Assembly: GCF_024746815.1 (NCBI RefSeq)
Contig: NZ_CP080525.1
Span: 1,674,001-1,738,000 of the forward strand
Source of the DNA: Mesorhizobium sp. AR07
GTDB taxonomy: Bacteria; Pseudomonadota; Alphaproteobacteria; Rhizobiales; Rhizobiaceae
Reading direction: 5' to 3'
Length of the DNA: 64,000 bases
The stretch's first letter is position 1, and each line of letters begins with the position of its first letter. The position numbers and the translations under genes were made by a program. Positions 52,322-62,244 of this stretch are shown one piece after another. The notes beneath the pieces were generated by a model. That model ran no database searches. It was not told the DNA's origin and saw only the letters and a program-made list of their open reading frames with translations.

Positions 52322-53209
52322 TCAGGCGCTGCGCCGTTCGGCCGGCAGCGCGTCCAGCAATGTCTGAAGCTTGGCGACAGAGTTCTGCTCGGCAAGCGGC
52401 GTGTAGACGATCAGCTTCATGTCGGAGCCGTCGTCGATCGACAGGCTCATATGTTCGAAAGCCATGGCACCGGCGATCGGATGCCGAAGATGCTTCACGC
52501 CGGACAGGCGATGCACCACGTCGCGCTGCGGCCACCATTCACGGAACTCGGGGCTTGAGCGCATCATGAGTTCGATCAACCGCTCGAAATCCGGATCACC
52601 GACATATCTGGCGCTTTCAGCGCGGAAAGCAGCAAGGGTTGCGCGCGCCAGTCCTTCCCAGTCGACTAGCAGGTGCCGCCGTTGCGGATCGGTGAACACG
52701 CCATGGATGATGTTGCGGGCGTCGCCCTCCAGCAGCCCGTAGTCGCCGAAAATGGCAACCGCCCCGGCATTCCAGGCCAGCACATCCCAGCGCGGTCCTA
52801 CGACATAGGCCGGCTGCAGGACCAGGCTTTGCAGCATATGCAGCAACGGGCCGTCCACCCTTTCCGGTGCAATACGCCGCCGCTCGGGCTGCTGGCGGCC
52901 GGCAAGGGTGAACAGATGCCGCTTCTCCGCGGCGTCGAGGCGCAGCGCCCCGCACAGCGCCGTCAGTACTTCCACCGAGGGCCGCACGTCCCTGCCCTGC
53001 TCCAGCCATGTGTACCAGGTGGTGCCGACACCGGCGATCATCGCCACCTCCTCGCGGCGCAGGCCCGGCGTACGCCGCCTGAGGCCGGTGGCTATGCCTG
53101 TTGCCGACGGCGTCAGCCTTTCGCGCCGCGAGCGCAGGAAAGCGCCCAGCTCGCGCCTGCGGCTGTCTTCAGCGGAATGAGCGGGGGCAGAGCGGGGTTG
53201 GGGGTCCAT
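52322..53209 (-). CDS. Helix-turn-helix regulator with MmyB-like ligand-binding domain
   Basis: 295 residues. XRE-type HTH (about 20-95: RELGAFLRSRRERLTP, LRREEVAMIAGVGTTWYTWLEQGRDVRPS) followed by the MmyB-like domain (about 110-275: LQPAYVVGPRWDVLAWNAGAVAIFGDY then NIIHGVFTDPQRR). Such proteins frequently control an adjacent short-chain dehydrogenase gene, as here: it is divergent from the SDR at 53312 (102 nt between starts). The MmyB domain may bind a fatty acid-like ligand. Confidence 0.85.
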   Translation of the reverse strand: MDPQPRSAPAHSAEDSRRRELGAFLRSRRERLTPSATGIATGLRRRTPGLRREEVAMIAGVGTTWYTWLEQGRDVRPSVEVLTALCGALRLDAAEKRHLFTLAGRQQPERRRIAPERVDGPLLHMLQSLVLQPAYVVGPRWDVLAWNAGAVAIFGDYGLLEGDARNIIHGVFTDPQRRHLLVDWEGLARATLAAFRAESARYVGDPDFERLIELMMRSSPEFREWWPQRDVVHRLSGVKHLRHPIAGAMAFEHMSLSIDDGSDMKLIVYTPLAEQNSVAKLQTLLDALPAERRSA

Positions 53210-53311
53210 GAGCTATTATAGCAGTATTGATACCAGGATAAAGTTTGAACTGTTTGGCATGCGCCAGCAGTCCCATCTTCCGTTCAGAGCAACAGAACGG
53301 AGGCTCTGAAC

Positions 53312-54157
53312 ATGGAACTCAAAGACAAGACAATCCTCGTCACCGGGTCGACCGACGGCGTCGGCCGCGTCGTCGCGCAGCGGCTCGGCGCCGGTGGCGC
53401 CCGCGTGCTGGTACATGGCCGCGATGCAACGCGCGGCAAGGCGACGGTCACCGAGATCGAAGCCGCCGGCGGCAGAGCCGAGCTTCTGGTCGCCGACCTC
53501 TCCTCTCTGGCGGAGGTGCGCCGCCTCGCCGAGGCCGTTCGCGCCAGCACGGACCGCCTCGACATCCTCATCAACAATGCCGGCATCGGCACATCAGGCC
53601 AAGGGGCCAAAAGGCAAGTCAGTGCAGACGGTTACGAGCTGCGCTTCGCCGTCAACTATCTTGCCGGCTTCCTGCTGACATCGGAGCTTCTGCCGTTGCT
53701 GAAGGCGAGCGCGCCGGCGCGTATCGTCAATGTCGCCTCGGCCGGCCAGCAGGCGATCGACTTCGGCGATGTCATGCTGACCCGCTCCTATGACGGCATG
53801 CGCGCCTACTGCCAGAGCAAGCTGGCGCAGATCCTGTTCACCATCGACCTTGCGCAGAACCTGAAGGGCACCAGCGTCACCATCAATGCGCTGCATCCGG
53901 CCAGCTACATGAACACCACCATGGTCCGCCAGGCCGGTGTGACGCCATGGAGTTCGGTCGAGACCGGCGCCGACGCCATCCTCAACCTCGCGACGTCATC
54001 GGCGCTGGAAGGACGCAGCGGTCTTTATTTCGACGGCCTGCGGGAATCCCGCGCCGACGCTCAAGCCTACGACGCCAAGGCAAGACAACAATTGCGAACC
54101 TTGAGCCTCGACCTCGTTGGCCTCGCCTCCCCAATATCGAAGGAACAGCATTCATGA
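53312..54157 (+). CDS. Short-chain dehydrogenase/reductase
   Basis: 281 residues. Classical SDR: VTGSTDGVGRVVAQRLGAGG cofactor loop, LINNAGIGTSG, NVASAGQ (Ser region) and the YCQSK motif with catalytic Tyr and Lys. The long mid-region resembles retinol-dehydrogenase-like SDRs. Divergent from the XRE/MmyB regulator, which likely controls it. Its stop overlaps the next SDR gene (ATGA, 54154-54157), so both are expressed together. Confidence 0.85.
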   Translation: MELKDKTILVTGSTDGVGRVVAQRLGAGGARVLVHGRDATRGKATVTEIEAAGGRAELLVADLSSLAEVRRLAEAVRASTDRLDILINNAGIGTSGQGAKRQVSADGYELRFAVNYLAGFLLTSELLPLLKASAPARIVNVASAGQQAIDFGDVMLTRSYDGMRAYCQSKLAQILFTIDLAQNLKGTSVTINALHPASYMNTTMVRQAGVTPWSSVETGADAILNLATSSALEGRSGLYFDGLRESRADAQAYDAKARQQLRTLSLDLVGLASPISKEQHS

Positions 54158-54876
54158 CCAAGGCAATCGAACACACCGTCATCATCGGCGGCTCGTCCGG
54201 CATCGGTCTGGCGACGGCGCGCAAACTGCTTGGTCCCGGCATGAAGGTGACCATCACCGGACGCAACCAGGACAGGCTCAACAGCGCATGGAAGAGCCTT
54301 GGCGGCGCTGTCGACAAGGCTGCGTTCGATGCCGCGAATCCCGACGAGGTCAGCCAGTTCTTCGAGCGCCTCGGCCCGTTCGATCACCTGGTCCTGGCGG
54401 CCAGCGGCGGGAAGGGCCTTGGCCCCTTCCAGACGCTTGACCTGGCCGACATCGGCAGCGGTGTCGACGAGAAAGTAAGGCCGCAACTGTCCTGCCTGCA
54501 GGCGGCGTTGCCGACGCTGAACAAGAGTGGATCGGTCACCTTCATCTCGGCGGTCTCGGCTCAGCTTGCGATGCCGGGCGTCGCCGGCATCGCCGCCATC
54601 AACGGCATGCTGCTGACAGTGGTGCCGATCCTGGCTGTTGAGCTGAAGCCGCTGCGTGTCAATGTCGTGGCACCCGGCGTCATCGATACGCCCTGGTGGG
54701 ATTTTCTGGCCGAGGAGCAGCGGCGGGCGATCTTTGCCGACTATGCCGGCAAGACCCCGGTTGGCCGCGTCGGTCGCGCCGAGGATGTCGCCGGCGCCAT
54801 CGCCTTTCTCGTCTCCAACGGCTTCATGACCGGGCAGGTGCTGACCTGCGACGGTGGCCTGCGATTTGCGGCGTAG
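54154..54876 (+). CDS. Short-chain dehydrogenase/reductase
   Basis: 240 residues. SDR with VIIGGSSGIGLATARKL (cofactor loop) and C-terminal NVVAPGVIDTPWW ... GRAEDVAGAIAFLVSNGFMTGQVLTCDGG. The central part departs from the classical pattern: LVLAASGGKG replaces NNAG, the Ser is in FISAVSAQL, and no clear YxxxK is seen (GVAGIAAINGML in its place). It may therefore be a divergent or non-classical SDR. Translationally coupled to the preceding SDR gene. Confidence 0.8.
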   Translation: MTKAIEHTVIIGGSSGIGLATARKLLGPGMKVTITGRNQDRLNSAWKSLGGAVDKAAFDAANPDEVSQFFERLGPFDHLVLAASGGKGLGPFQTLDLADIGSGVDEKVRPQLSCLQAALPTLNKSGSVTFISAVSAQLAMPGVAGIAAINGMLLTVVPILAVELKPLRVNVVAPGVIDTPWWDFLAEEQRRAIFADYAGKTPVGRVGRAEDVAGAIAFLVSNGFMTGQVLTCDGGLRFAA

Positions 54877-54907
54877 AGACAAGCAATATGAGCGACGCCA
54901 AGACCTG

Positions 54908-55171
54908 CTACCTGCTCGGCTTCCTTGGAACGCGCGGCAAATTCTTCACGTTTACGGGCCTGTCGCCCGCCGGTCTTGCCGTATCTGAAACAGGATGGTC
55001 CGGAACATGAGAATAATCGGACGTATCGGCCCCATACATCTTGTTGTCGATTGCTTCCTGCCAGCTGGCGTCAGCATCGGATGGTGAAATGCCGGCGGCT
55101 TCATGGCGGGTAGCGCGAGGATTGAGCCAATCTAGCGTGATCTCACGCACCAAACGTGCAAAGAGTCCCAT
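54908..55171 (-). CDS. Hypothetical protein
   Basis: 87 residues. ATG 55171 has AAAGGAA 7 nt upstream. The sequence starts MGLFARLVREITLDWLNPRATRHEAAGISPSDADASWQEAI and continues through a polar part (MYGADTSDYSHVPDHPVSD) to a basic end. No signal peptide, no domain recognised. It lies 62 nt after otsB in the same direction and could be a late member of that operon. Moderate coding support from the ribosome-binding site and codon use. Confidence 0.5.
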   Translation of the reverse strand: MGLFARLVREITLDWLNPRATRHEAAGISPSDADASWQEAIDNKMYGADTSDYSHVPDHPVSDTARPAGDRPVNVKNLPRVPRKPSR

Positions 55172-55233
55172 CGAACCGTTCCTTTCCTGCCGAATATCCT
55201 TCCAAACTGCGCGATTGCGTCGCTCGGTTGGAT

Positions 55234-55998
55234 CTAAAGTTGACCTCTCAGCCAGGCGAGCGTTTCGGCAACGCCGGCAAGGCCGTACCGCGCGGTGGTA
55301 TGCGCTGGTGGTTTGATCCGTATCGATATACCGCCGGCATCATTGACGGCCTCAAAACCGTTTTCATCAGGTGTATCGTCGCCCAGGAAGACCGGGCGGC
55401 GGCCCGTGAATGGCGCGATGCCCATGAACCGCCGGATCGCGGCACCCTTGGCTGCCTCGAGCGGCAGCAGTTCCACTCCGGCATTGCCGGCAACCACCCG
55501 GTAGCCCTTTGGCAGGCTGGCCAGCGCCTGCTCGACAAGCTGCGTCGCGCGCGGAAGCAGATGCGGCGCAGCGCGCGTGTGGATCGCCAGCACCCGGCCC
55601 TTGCGCTCGATATAGGCTTGCCCACGACCGAGCTCGGCCTCGATCTCGTCGGCAAGAGCGGCAATATCCGCCGGCTCTCCCGCGACTTCGACGTCGTCGT
55701 CCGGCAGCAGCCTGTGTTCCAGGCCATAAAGCCCGGCCGCCCGCAGTTTCAAAGGTTGAAACAGCTGGTCCACGGCCGCAACGGAGCGGCCTGTGATAAC
55801 GGCCAATGCCCCGTTCAACTTGTGATCCAGGCCCTGCAGCAAAGAGCGAAGTTCGTCGCTGACCGACACGGCGTCCGGATGTTCCGCATGTTCCAAAAGG
55901 GTGCCGTCAATGTCGAGGAACAGCGCCCATTCGCCGGTCAGCACAGTCTGCGGCCTTTGCAGGGTCTCGCCTATAACCTTTTGCAGGGTCTCGCTCAT
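55234..55998 (-). CDS. otsB: Trehalose-6-phosphate phosphatase
   Basis: 254 residues. HAD fold with motif I LFLDIDGTLLEHAEHPD, motif II AVITGRS, motif III Lys in EAAKGAAIRRFM and motif IV FLGDDTPDENGFEAV. It dephosphorylates trehalose-6-phosphate to trehalose, an osmoprotectant. Its ATG overlaps the otsA stop (55995-55998), the expected coupled arrangement. Confidence 0.93.
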   Translation of the reverse strand: MSETLQKVIGETLQRPQTVLTGEWALFLDIDGTLLEHAEHPDAVSVSDELRSLLQGLDHKLNGALAVITGRSVAAVDQLFQPLKLRAAGLYGLEHRLLPDDDVEVAGEPADIAALADEIEAELGRGQAYIERKGRVLAIHTRAAPHLLPRATQLVEQALASLPKGYRVVAGNAGVELLPLEAAKGAAIRRFMGIAPFTGRRPVFLGDDTPDENGFEAVNDAGGISIRIKPPAHTTARYGLAGVAETLAWLRGQL

Positions 55999-57776
55999 GA
56001 CATTGCCAGCCGTTTGCGCTCGAACATGGAAACGACATTGTCGACGCTTGGAGGCTGCCGGTCGCCAGTGCCGGTTGCCCGATCGACGTCGCCGCGCTTG
56101 CGCAAGCGCGCCGCATCGAGAAGCATGCTGCCGGCCCAGCGATAGACATTGTTGTCGCGCACCATCTGCCGCATCGGCCGCATGCGCTCGCGCTGCTCGT
56201 CCGGCGTCATGGTCAGCGCCTGCAGCAGCGTCTCGCTCATCATGGCGGCATCGTAGGGATTGACGATCAGCGCTTCCAGCAATTCGCGCGAGGCGCCGGC
56301 GAATGTGCTGAGCATCAAAACGCCCTGTTCGTCGTCGCGCGCCGCGACGAATTCCTTGGCGACCAGGTTCATGCCGTCATGCAGGCTGGTGACCATGCAT
56401 ATGTCGGCGGCGCGATAGATCTCATAGACCTGTTCCTGCGTGTGATGTTCAGCCACCATGATCACCGGCTTGTAGCCATCGCGGCCATAACGCTCGTTGA
56501 GCTCTTCGGCATAGCGGTGGCATTCGTCGTGGAGCTGCTTGTAGGCCGGGAGCGTGCCGCGGCTGGGTGCCGCGATCTGCAGAAAGACCAGTTTTCCGAT
56601 CCATTCCGGGTATCGTTTGAACAATTCGTCCAGCGCTTGAAACCGATCCAGGATGCCCTTGGTGTAGTCGAGACGTTCGACGCCGACGCCAAGCTTCACA
56701 TCCGCTTTCAGCCCGAACCTGTTGCGCAGGCGGGCGCGGCAATCATCGACATCAGGCAATTTTGCCAGAAGGGCCGCCGGCCATTCTATCGAGATGGGAT
56801 AGGCGTGTACCAGCGTCGTCTGCCCGCCATAGGAGATCGCCGCATCGGCTCGCTCGATGCGGCTCTCCAGGAAGCGATCGACGCTTTCGGTGAAATTGTT
56901 GGCATGGAACTGGGTGTGGAAACCGATGATCGAGCTGCCGAGCAGCCCCTCGAGGATGCGTTCACGCCACGGACAGATGCTGTATACTTCCGAGTTCGGC
57001 CATGGGATGTGCCAGAAGGTGATGACGATCGCCTCGGGCAGGCGCTCGCGGATCATCCGTGGCAGCAGCGCGAAATGGTAGTCCTGAACCAGCACGATCG
57101 GCCGCTCGTTGCGTGCCTCGGCCACCACCGTATCGGCGAACTTCCGGTTGACGGCTTCATAGGCTTCCCAGTCCGATGCGCGAAAAATCGGCCGGGTAAA
57201 GGCGATATGGCAAAGCGGCCACAGGCCTTCATTGGCGAAGCCGAGGTAGTAGCCCTGATGTTCTTCCTCCGTCAACCAGACCCGGCGCAACGTGTAGGAC
57301 GGATTGCCGGGCGGCACCTGTACCCGGTCGTCCTTGTCGACGGTGAGGCGATCCGCCGTTCCGCCGCCATAGGCGATCCAGGTGCCGGCGCAGGCGCGGG
57401 TGATCGGCTCCAGCGCCGAAACCAGGCCGCTGGCCGGAACCACCAGTTCGACGCCATCATCCCTGACATTGTGGATATACGGCTCGCGGTTGGAGACCAC
57501 GATGACCTGCGCATCGGGCAGATCGTCGGCCAGGATCTTGCGCAATGTTTCGGGCGACCATGTCACCAGGGCGGCGTCGGCCGATTGGCCGTTCTTTTCG
57601 AACTCCCGAATCACCTTGCGCGCGGCTTCCGCGGCCACGTCCTCGCCCGCCGGATGGGTAACCGCGGGAGGGTGATTGCGGCGTTGCCGCGATATGGAGA
57701 AGAAAACGGCAAGAGCGGAGAGACCAAGGCTTGCAAGGATCAGAACCCAGAGCAGGTCCGCACCATAATCTGTCAT
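55995..57776 (-). CDS. otsA: Trehalose-6-phosphate synthase with an N-terminal membrane anchor
   Basis: 593 residues from ATG 57776. GT20 domain (about 90-560): [92 protein letters not shown] and [19 protein letters not shown]. Unusually it begins with a transmembrane helix ([19 protein letters not shown], about 8-27) followed by a basic/Pro linker, so it is likely tethered to the inner membrane. Joins glucose from UDP-glucose to glucose-6-phosphate. Coupled to otsB and preceded on the same strand by the glycosidase gene (137 nt gap). Confidence 0.9.
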   Translation of the reverse strand: MTDYGADLLWVLILASLGLSALAVFFSISRQRRNHPPAVTHPAGEDVAAEAARKVIREFEKNGQSADAALVTWSPETLRKILADDLPDAQVIVVSNREPYIHNVRDDGVELVVPASGLVSALEPITRACAGTWIAYGGGTADRLTVDKDDRVQVPPGNPSYTLRRVWLTEEEHQGYYLGFANEGLWPLCHIAFTRPIFRASDWEAYEAVNRKFADTVVAEARNERPIVLVQDYHFALLPRMIRERLPEAIVITFWHIPWPNSEVYSICPWRERILEGLLGSSIIGFHTQFHANNFTESVDRFLESRIERADAAISYGGQTTLVHAYPISIEWPAALLAKLPDVDDCRARLRNRFGLKADVKLGVGVERLDYTKGILDRFQALDELFKRYPEWIGKLVFLQIAAPSRGTLPAYKQLHDECHRYAEELNERYGRDGYKPVIMVAEHHTQEQVYEIYRAADICMVTSLHDGMNLVAKEFVAARDDEQGVLMLSTFAGASRELLEALIVNPYDAAMMSETLLQALTMTPDEQRERMRPMRQMVRDNNVYRWAGSMLLDAARLRKRGDVDRATGTGDRQPPSVDNVVSMFERKRLAMS

Positions 57777-57917
57777 TGGAATACCAACTCGTCTCCGGCC
57801 GTTCGGCGGCCTTTTTGTTCGTGTTTCCGATTTGGAACTGTCCGCTGGCGACCCGGTCGCCGTCCGAACCTGAATTTGCAACGCACAAAGCCGGGATCGG
57901 TTCCGAGTTGATCCGGA

Positions 57918-60080
57918 TCAGGTCCTGACGATGAGCGGCACCAGGCCTTCATGCCGGTCGGCAAGAAAGGCGACGACGCGGTCGCCAACGCGCTGGAACG
58001 TGAGATCGACCATTCTTTCGCCGACGCCCAGGTGCCGCAGCGTGAGTGTGTCGATGCCGATCGGCAGCCTCGGACGGGTAACGCGGATCTCGCCATCCCA
58101 GCCATCGATTTCCAGGCCAAGGCAGGCCTGCATCAGCATGAAGGCGGAACCCGCCGACCACGCCTGCGGCAGGCAGGCGACGGGATAGGCGATCGGTGCT
58201 TCGCCAGGCGCGCGCGTAAAACCGCAGAACAGTTCCGGCAACCGCATGTTGAAATGGACCGCGGATTCGAATGTGCCACTCATCAGGCGGACCACGCTGT
58301 CGCGCTCGCCATAACGCGCCAGGCCGGCGCCGCATAGGGCGGTGTCATGCGGCCAGATCGAGCCATTGTGGTACGACATCGGGTTGAAGAACACGGCATC
58401 GTCGGCAAGCGTCCTCAACCCCCAGCCGGAATGGAAGGAGGCGGAAAGAAGCTGATCGGCGACCATCCGCGCCCGCTCCGGCGCAGGCAACCCGACAAGG
58501 AGAAGATGTCCGGCATTCGAGGTCCGCACCTTGCAGGGCTCGCCGGCACCGTCGATCGCCAAGGCATAGAAGCCGAGATCGTCGAGCCAGAAATCGCGTT
58601 CCACCGCGGCCCGCATGGCCTCGGCGCGGCTATCCCAATGATCGGCTCTGTCGTCCTCGCCGCGGCGACGGGCGAGCTTCGCCAGCCCCCGGAAGGCGGC
58701 AAAGACATAGCCTTGCACCTCGACCAGCGCGATCGGACCCTTGGGGATGCGGCCATCGGCATGAAAGACGGAATCGAAGCTGTCCTTCCAGCCCTGGTTG
58801 GCCAGGCCGGACTCGGCAGCCCGCTGGTAGGTCACGAATCCGGTCTCGCGGCCCGCCTCCTCCGTCCACTCGGCCGCGGCGCACAGCGACGGCCACAGGC
58901 TGTCGATGAACGCCATGTCACCGGTACGATCGGCATAGGCACAGGCGAGATGGATGTAGAGCGGCGTCGTATCGACGCCGCCATAGTAACGACCGAAGGG
59001 AAGTTCCAGCAGCGCGGCCATCTCGCCCTTGCGGGTCTCGTGCATGATCTTGCCCGGCTGCGAATCGCTGAACGGCGACGTCTCCGTCGCCTGATGCTGG
59101 GCCAGGAAGGCCAGCACGCCCCGCGCCAGGCCTGGGTTGAGCCAGAGCATCTGCAGCGCCGAGATGACGCCGTCACGGCCGAATGCCGTCGAGAACCAAG
59201 GGATGCCAGCATAGGGATAGGGTCCGGTCGCAAGCTCGGTGGTCAGCAGCGCGACATCGGCGCGGGCGCGCTCGACCCAGTCGTTGAAGACGCGACCGGA
59301 ACTGTGCACCGTCGCGCCATGGCGGCGCTTGGCCCGCATGCCAAAGCGGGCCCGGGCGGCGGCGGCGCGAAACCGGTCGCGATCGGGCGCATTCGCCATC
59401 TCGGGACCGACCTCGACATAGAGCACCTTGCTGCTGCGCTTGGTCACGGCGAGCAGGAAATCGGCGCGGTCGGCCGTCAGCTGATCCGGTTCCTGCGAGA
59501 ACGAAATCACCGATGCGCGCGCCAACCCGTCCAACCCGTCGTAGCGCAGCAGGACGGATGTCGCACCCGTCTCGGCCACATGGGCCAGGCCGCGCCGCGG
59601 CCGTGTCGAGCCGCGCACCTCGAACATGTCGCGGAAATCGGCGGCAAAGTGCAGGGAAACGCCGATTGTCGAGGTTTCCCGACTGTAGTTGGAAAGTCTG
59701 ATGCGTTCGAACAGCCTGTCCTGCCAAAGCAGCCGGACGCGTTCGACGTGAATCGCGCCCTGCGGAATGTCGCGGCCGCCAGCACTCTGCATCGGTAGAT
59801 TGGTCAGGTTGGTGGTGAACAGCACATTGTCCTGGCTGAGCGAGGCGCCAAGCAACGATGTCTGCCTGCCGCCGACGGTCAGCCTGAACTCGGAGAGCAC
59901 CCGTGTGTCGTCGCGGAAGAAGCCATCGCCGGCGCCCCGTATGTCGCCATAGGCATCGGCAACGACAAAGCAGTCGCCCTGCTTGAGCGCAAACAGCCGG
60001 TGTGGCTCACGAGGAGCGGTTGCGTCGAGCGAGGCAAGCGCTACGGCTGGATCGAGCTGGCGCTCGTCGAGTTGGGCCAT
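57918..60080 (-). CDS. Amylo-alpha-1,6-glucosidase / glycogen-debranching-like glycosidase
   Basis: 720 residues. N-terminal GDE_N_bis beta domain (about 25-220: FALKQGDCFVVADAYGDIRG, FFRDDTRVLSEFRL). The C-terminal (alpha/alpha)6 barrel (about 285-690) includes GIPWFSTAFGRDGVISALQMLWLNP, ETRKGEMAALLELPFGRYYGGVDTTPLYI, NQGWKDSFDSVFHADG and PMSYHNGSIWPHDTALCGAGL, with acidic catalytic candidates in these strands. Cytoplasmic. Acts on alpha-glucans or related oligosaccharides. It sits between a GT4 gene and otsAB, consistent with an osmotic or carbohydrate-storage cluster. Confidence 0.85.
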   Translation of the reverse strand: MAQLDERQLDPAVALASLDATAPREPHRLFALKQGDCFVVADAYGDIRGAGDGFFRDDTRVLSEFRLTVGGRQTSLLGASLSQDNVLFTTNLTNLPMQSAGGRDIPQGAIHVERVRLLWQDRLFERIRLSNYSRETSTIGVSLHFAADFRDMFEVRGSTRPRRGLAHVAETGATSVLLRYDGLDGLARASVISFSQEPDQLTADRADFLLAVTKRSSKVLYVEVGPEMANAPDRDRFRAAAARARFGMRAKRRHGATVHSSGRVFNDWVERARADVALLTTELATGPYPYAGIPWFSTAFGRDGVISALQMLWLNPGLARGVLAFLAQHQATETSPFSDSQPGKIMHETRKGEMAALLELPFGRYYGGVDTTPLYIHLACAYADRTGDMAFIDSLWPSLCAAAEWTEEAGRETGFVTYQRAAESGLANQGWKDSFDSVFHADGRIPKGPIALVEVQGYVFAAFRGLAKLARRRGEDDRADHWDSRAEAMRAAVERDFWLDDLGFYALAIDGAGEPCKVRTSNAGHLLLVGLPAPERARMVADQLLSASFHSGWGLRTLADDAVFFNPMSYHNGSIWPHDTALCGAGLARYGERDSVVRLMSGTFESAVHFNMRLPELFCGFTRAPGEAPIAYPVACLPQAWSAGSAFMLMQACLGLEIDGWDGEIRVTRPRLPIGIDTLTLRHLGVGERMVDLTFQRVGDRVVAFLADRHEGLVPLIVRT

Positions 60081-60129
60081 TCGTCACAAATCCCTGTCGT
60101 TTTGTTCCGTCGCCCGAGCACGTCGCCGT

Positions 60130-61188
60130 TCACGACGCCTTCGCTTGGGCCGGGACGCCGATCAGTCGCGCATAGGCGGCCAAATAGTCGCCGGCCATTC
60201 TTCTGGCGGAAAACCGCTTTTCGAAAACGGCTCTCACCTTTCGCCTGTCGAGTTGCAGCAAATCAGGCACGGCAGCGACCGCGCCATCCACCGTGTCAGC
60301 TATAAAGCCGGTCACGCCCTGATCGATGATTTCCGGCAGTGCGCCGCAATTCCAGGCGATCACCGGCGTACCGCAGGCCATTGCCTCGATGGCGACAAGG
60401 CCGAACGGCTCCGGCCAGTCGATCGGAAACAGCAGGCCGGCCGCATTGCCGAGAAATTCCGCCTTCTCGTCCTCCTCGATCTCGCCGACATAGTCGATGC
60501 GATCGCCGTCGATCAGAGGTTCGACCACCTCGTGGAAATAGGCGCGATCGTCGTCGCCGATCTTGGCCGCGAGCTTCAGCTTAAGCCCCGAGCGCAAGGC
60601 GATCTCGATGGCGCGATCCGGGCGCTTGTCGCGCGAGAACCGGCCGAGGAAGGCAAGGTAGGGTTCTTCCGCGGTCCTGAAAGTCGGTTCGTAGATATCA
60701 GGCGGCAGTCCATGGTGGATCGTTGCCAGCCAGTTGGCCTTGGCCAGGCCTGCCTTCTGGCTGTGTGAAATGGAAATCATCGGAAAGCGCGCGAAACGCT
60801 CATAGGCCGGCGCCAGGTCGACATAATCCAGCCTGCCATGCGGCGTCGTCACCGTCCGCTCCGCTATGTCCTCGAAGAAGGAAAAGTGCAGGAAGTGGCT
60901 TAGGTGAAAGTGGATGACGTCAAACTCTCGCGCGCGTTTGCGCACCTCGGCGAGCATTGAAAGATGCGCCGCAATCTCGGATTTGAGCGGGCGCGGATCG
61001 AGGCGAAGCGCGCATTCCCGGCCGGCTACCAGCCTGGCGGAGGTCTGGCTGTCGCCGCTCGCAAACAGCGTCACATTATGGCCCAAATCGACCAGCGCTT
61101 CGGTCAGATACGAGACGATGCGCTCGGTGCCACCGTAAAGTCTGGGCGGGACCGATTCATAAAGCGGCGCGACATGGGCGATTTTCAT
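60130..61188 (-). CDS. GT4-family glycosyltransferase
   Basis: 352 residues. MKIAHVAPLYESVPPRLYGGTERIVSYLTEALVDLGHNVTLFASGDS is the usual GT4 N-terminal Rossmann start. The C-terminal GT-B half has FLGRFSRDKRPDRAIEIA and the EX7E-type LLFPIDWPEPFGLVAIEAMACGTPVIAWNCGALPEII. Donor and acceptor are unknown; its place ahead of the debranching enzyme and otsAB suggests an alpha-glucan or trehalose-related sugar. First gene of that leftward cluster. Confidence 0.87.
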   Translation of the reverse strand: MKIAHVAPLYESVPPRLYGGTERIVSYLTEALVDLGHNVTLFASGDSQTSARLVAGRECALRLDPRPLKSEIAAHLSMLAEVRKRAREFDVIHFHLSHFLHFSFFEDIAERTVTTPHGRLDYVDLAPAYERFARFPMISISHSQKAGLAKANWLATIHHGLPPDIYEPTFRTAEEPYLAFLGRFSRDKRPDRAIEIALRSGLKLKLAAKIGDDDRAYFHEVVEPLIDGDRIDYVGEIEEDEKAEFLGNAAGLLFPIDWPEPFGLVAIEAMACGTPVIAWNCGALPEIIDQGVTGFIADTVDGAVAAVPDLLQLDRRKVRAVFEKRFSARRMAGDYLAAYARLIGVPAQAKAS

Positions 61189-61327
61189 ATTTCATCCCGG
61201 GATGCTCGGCATACAGGTGCGAAATGCGTCAACGGCTCGATTGGTTCCGATTTAAGATCGATGCCGTCGGGCTACAGAACCGCCCATCCAGGAATTGGCG
61301 ACGGCCACACGGTCGCCGCCGGATCTG

Positions 61328-61705
61328 TCAAACCGACTGCGCGATCAGCGTCAGAAAACCGCCGCTCAGTGCGACATTGCCGACGAAGCCATTGATACGC
61401 GATGCGCGGTCCGGGCCCCGATGGTCCCAGAAATTGTGGAGCATCGGCGTGGCGACGATGAGGAACAGCAACAGCACCGCGGCGGCCATTGCCGTCCAGA
61501 GGCCCGCGATTACCACCAGACCGGCGACAATCTGCAGGACAATGCCGGTCCACAGCGCCAACCGCGCCTGCGGCACGCCGCGTGCTGCCATCAACTGGGT
61601 CAGGAACTCCGCGTTCTGGATGTTGCGCAGGCCGGCGAGAACGAAGGCGCCACCGAGCAACAGGCGGCCGAGAAACAACAGGATCGAAGGCAAATCGACA
61701 GGCAT
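61328..61705 (-). CDS. DoxX-family membrane protein
   Basis: 125 residues from ATG 61705. Four hydrophobic helices: ILLFLGRLLLGGAFVLAGLRNI, ALWTGIVLQIVAGLVVIAGLW, AAAVLLLFLIVATPMLHNFWDH and GFVGNVALSGGFLTLIAQSV. DoxX-like proteins of this size are quinone- or thiol-linked membrane proteins. It lies downstream of the AhpD-like gene on the same strand (68 nt) in a probable Rrf2-controlled group, hinting at redox stress. Confidence 0.82.
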   Translation of the reverse strand: MPVDLPSILLFLGRLLLGGAFVLAGLRNIQNAEFLTQLMAARGVPQARLALWTGIVLQIVAGLVVIAGLWTAMAAAVLLLFLIVATPMLHNFWDHRGPDRASRINGFVGNVALSGGFLTLIAQSV

Positions 61706-61773
61706 CAAACTCTCCCTTCAAAAACAGTTGGAGCGCCGCCTCGTCGACGGCGCTCCAAGACACAATTGGACAA

Positions 61774-62232
61774 TCAGGCAGCCTTCGCCGTCGGCATCGG
61801 ATGAATGGCCTGGAACGGAATGCACAGCCGGTTCCAGGTGTTGATCATGCCGAGCGCGACGGACAGTTTGACCAGTTCCTCTTCCGAGAAATGCTCGAGC
61901 GTCCTTGCATAGAGTTCGTCCGACACGCCGTTGTTGGCGATCAGTGTGACGGCCTCGGTCCAGGCGAACGCAGCCCGCTCGCGCTCGGAAAACAGCGGCG
62001 ATTCCTTCCAGGCCGAAACCAGATAGAGCCGTTGCTCGGTCTCGCCGTCGCGCCTGGCCTCGCGGCTGTGCATCTCGACGCAGAACGAGCAGCCATTGAT
62101 CTGCGACGCCCTCAGCTTGATCAGGTGCAGCAGGCTTTCCTCGAGTCCGCATTCGTCGACCGCCTTGTTGAGCGCCGACACCGCCTTCATGATCTCCGGC
62201 GCCTTGGCGAAAAATTGCAGCCTCTGTTTCAT
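61774..62232 (-). CDS. Carboxymuconolactone decarboxylase / AhpD-like peroxidase protein
   Basis: 152 residues. AhpD fold with the redox motif CSFC (C48-C51) followed by H55 (NGCSFCVEMHSREAR), as in alkylhydroperoxidase D where this Cys pair reduces peroxides. Also AFAWTEAVTLI and MINTWNRLCIPF. It could instead be a gamma-carboxymuconolactone-type protein without redox activity, but the CxxC favours peroxidase. Lies 12 nt after the Rrf2 gene. Confidence 0.87.
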   Translation of the reverse strand: MKQRLQFFAKAPEIMKAVSALNKAVDECGLEESLLHLIKLRASQINGCSFCVEMHSREARRDGETEQRLYLVSAWKESPLFSERERAAFAWTEAVTLIANNGVSDELYARTLEHFSEEELVKLSVALGMINTWNRLCIPFQAIHPMPTAKAA

Positions 62233-62244
62233 CTTGATGTCCCT

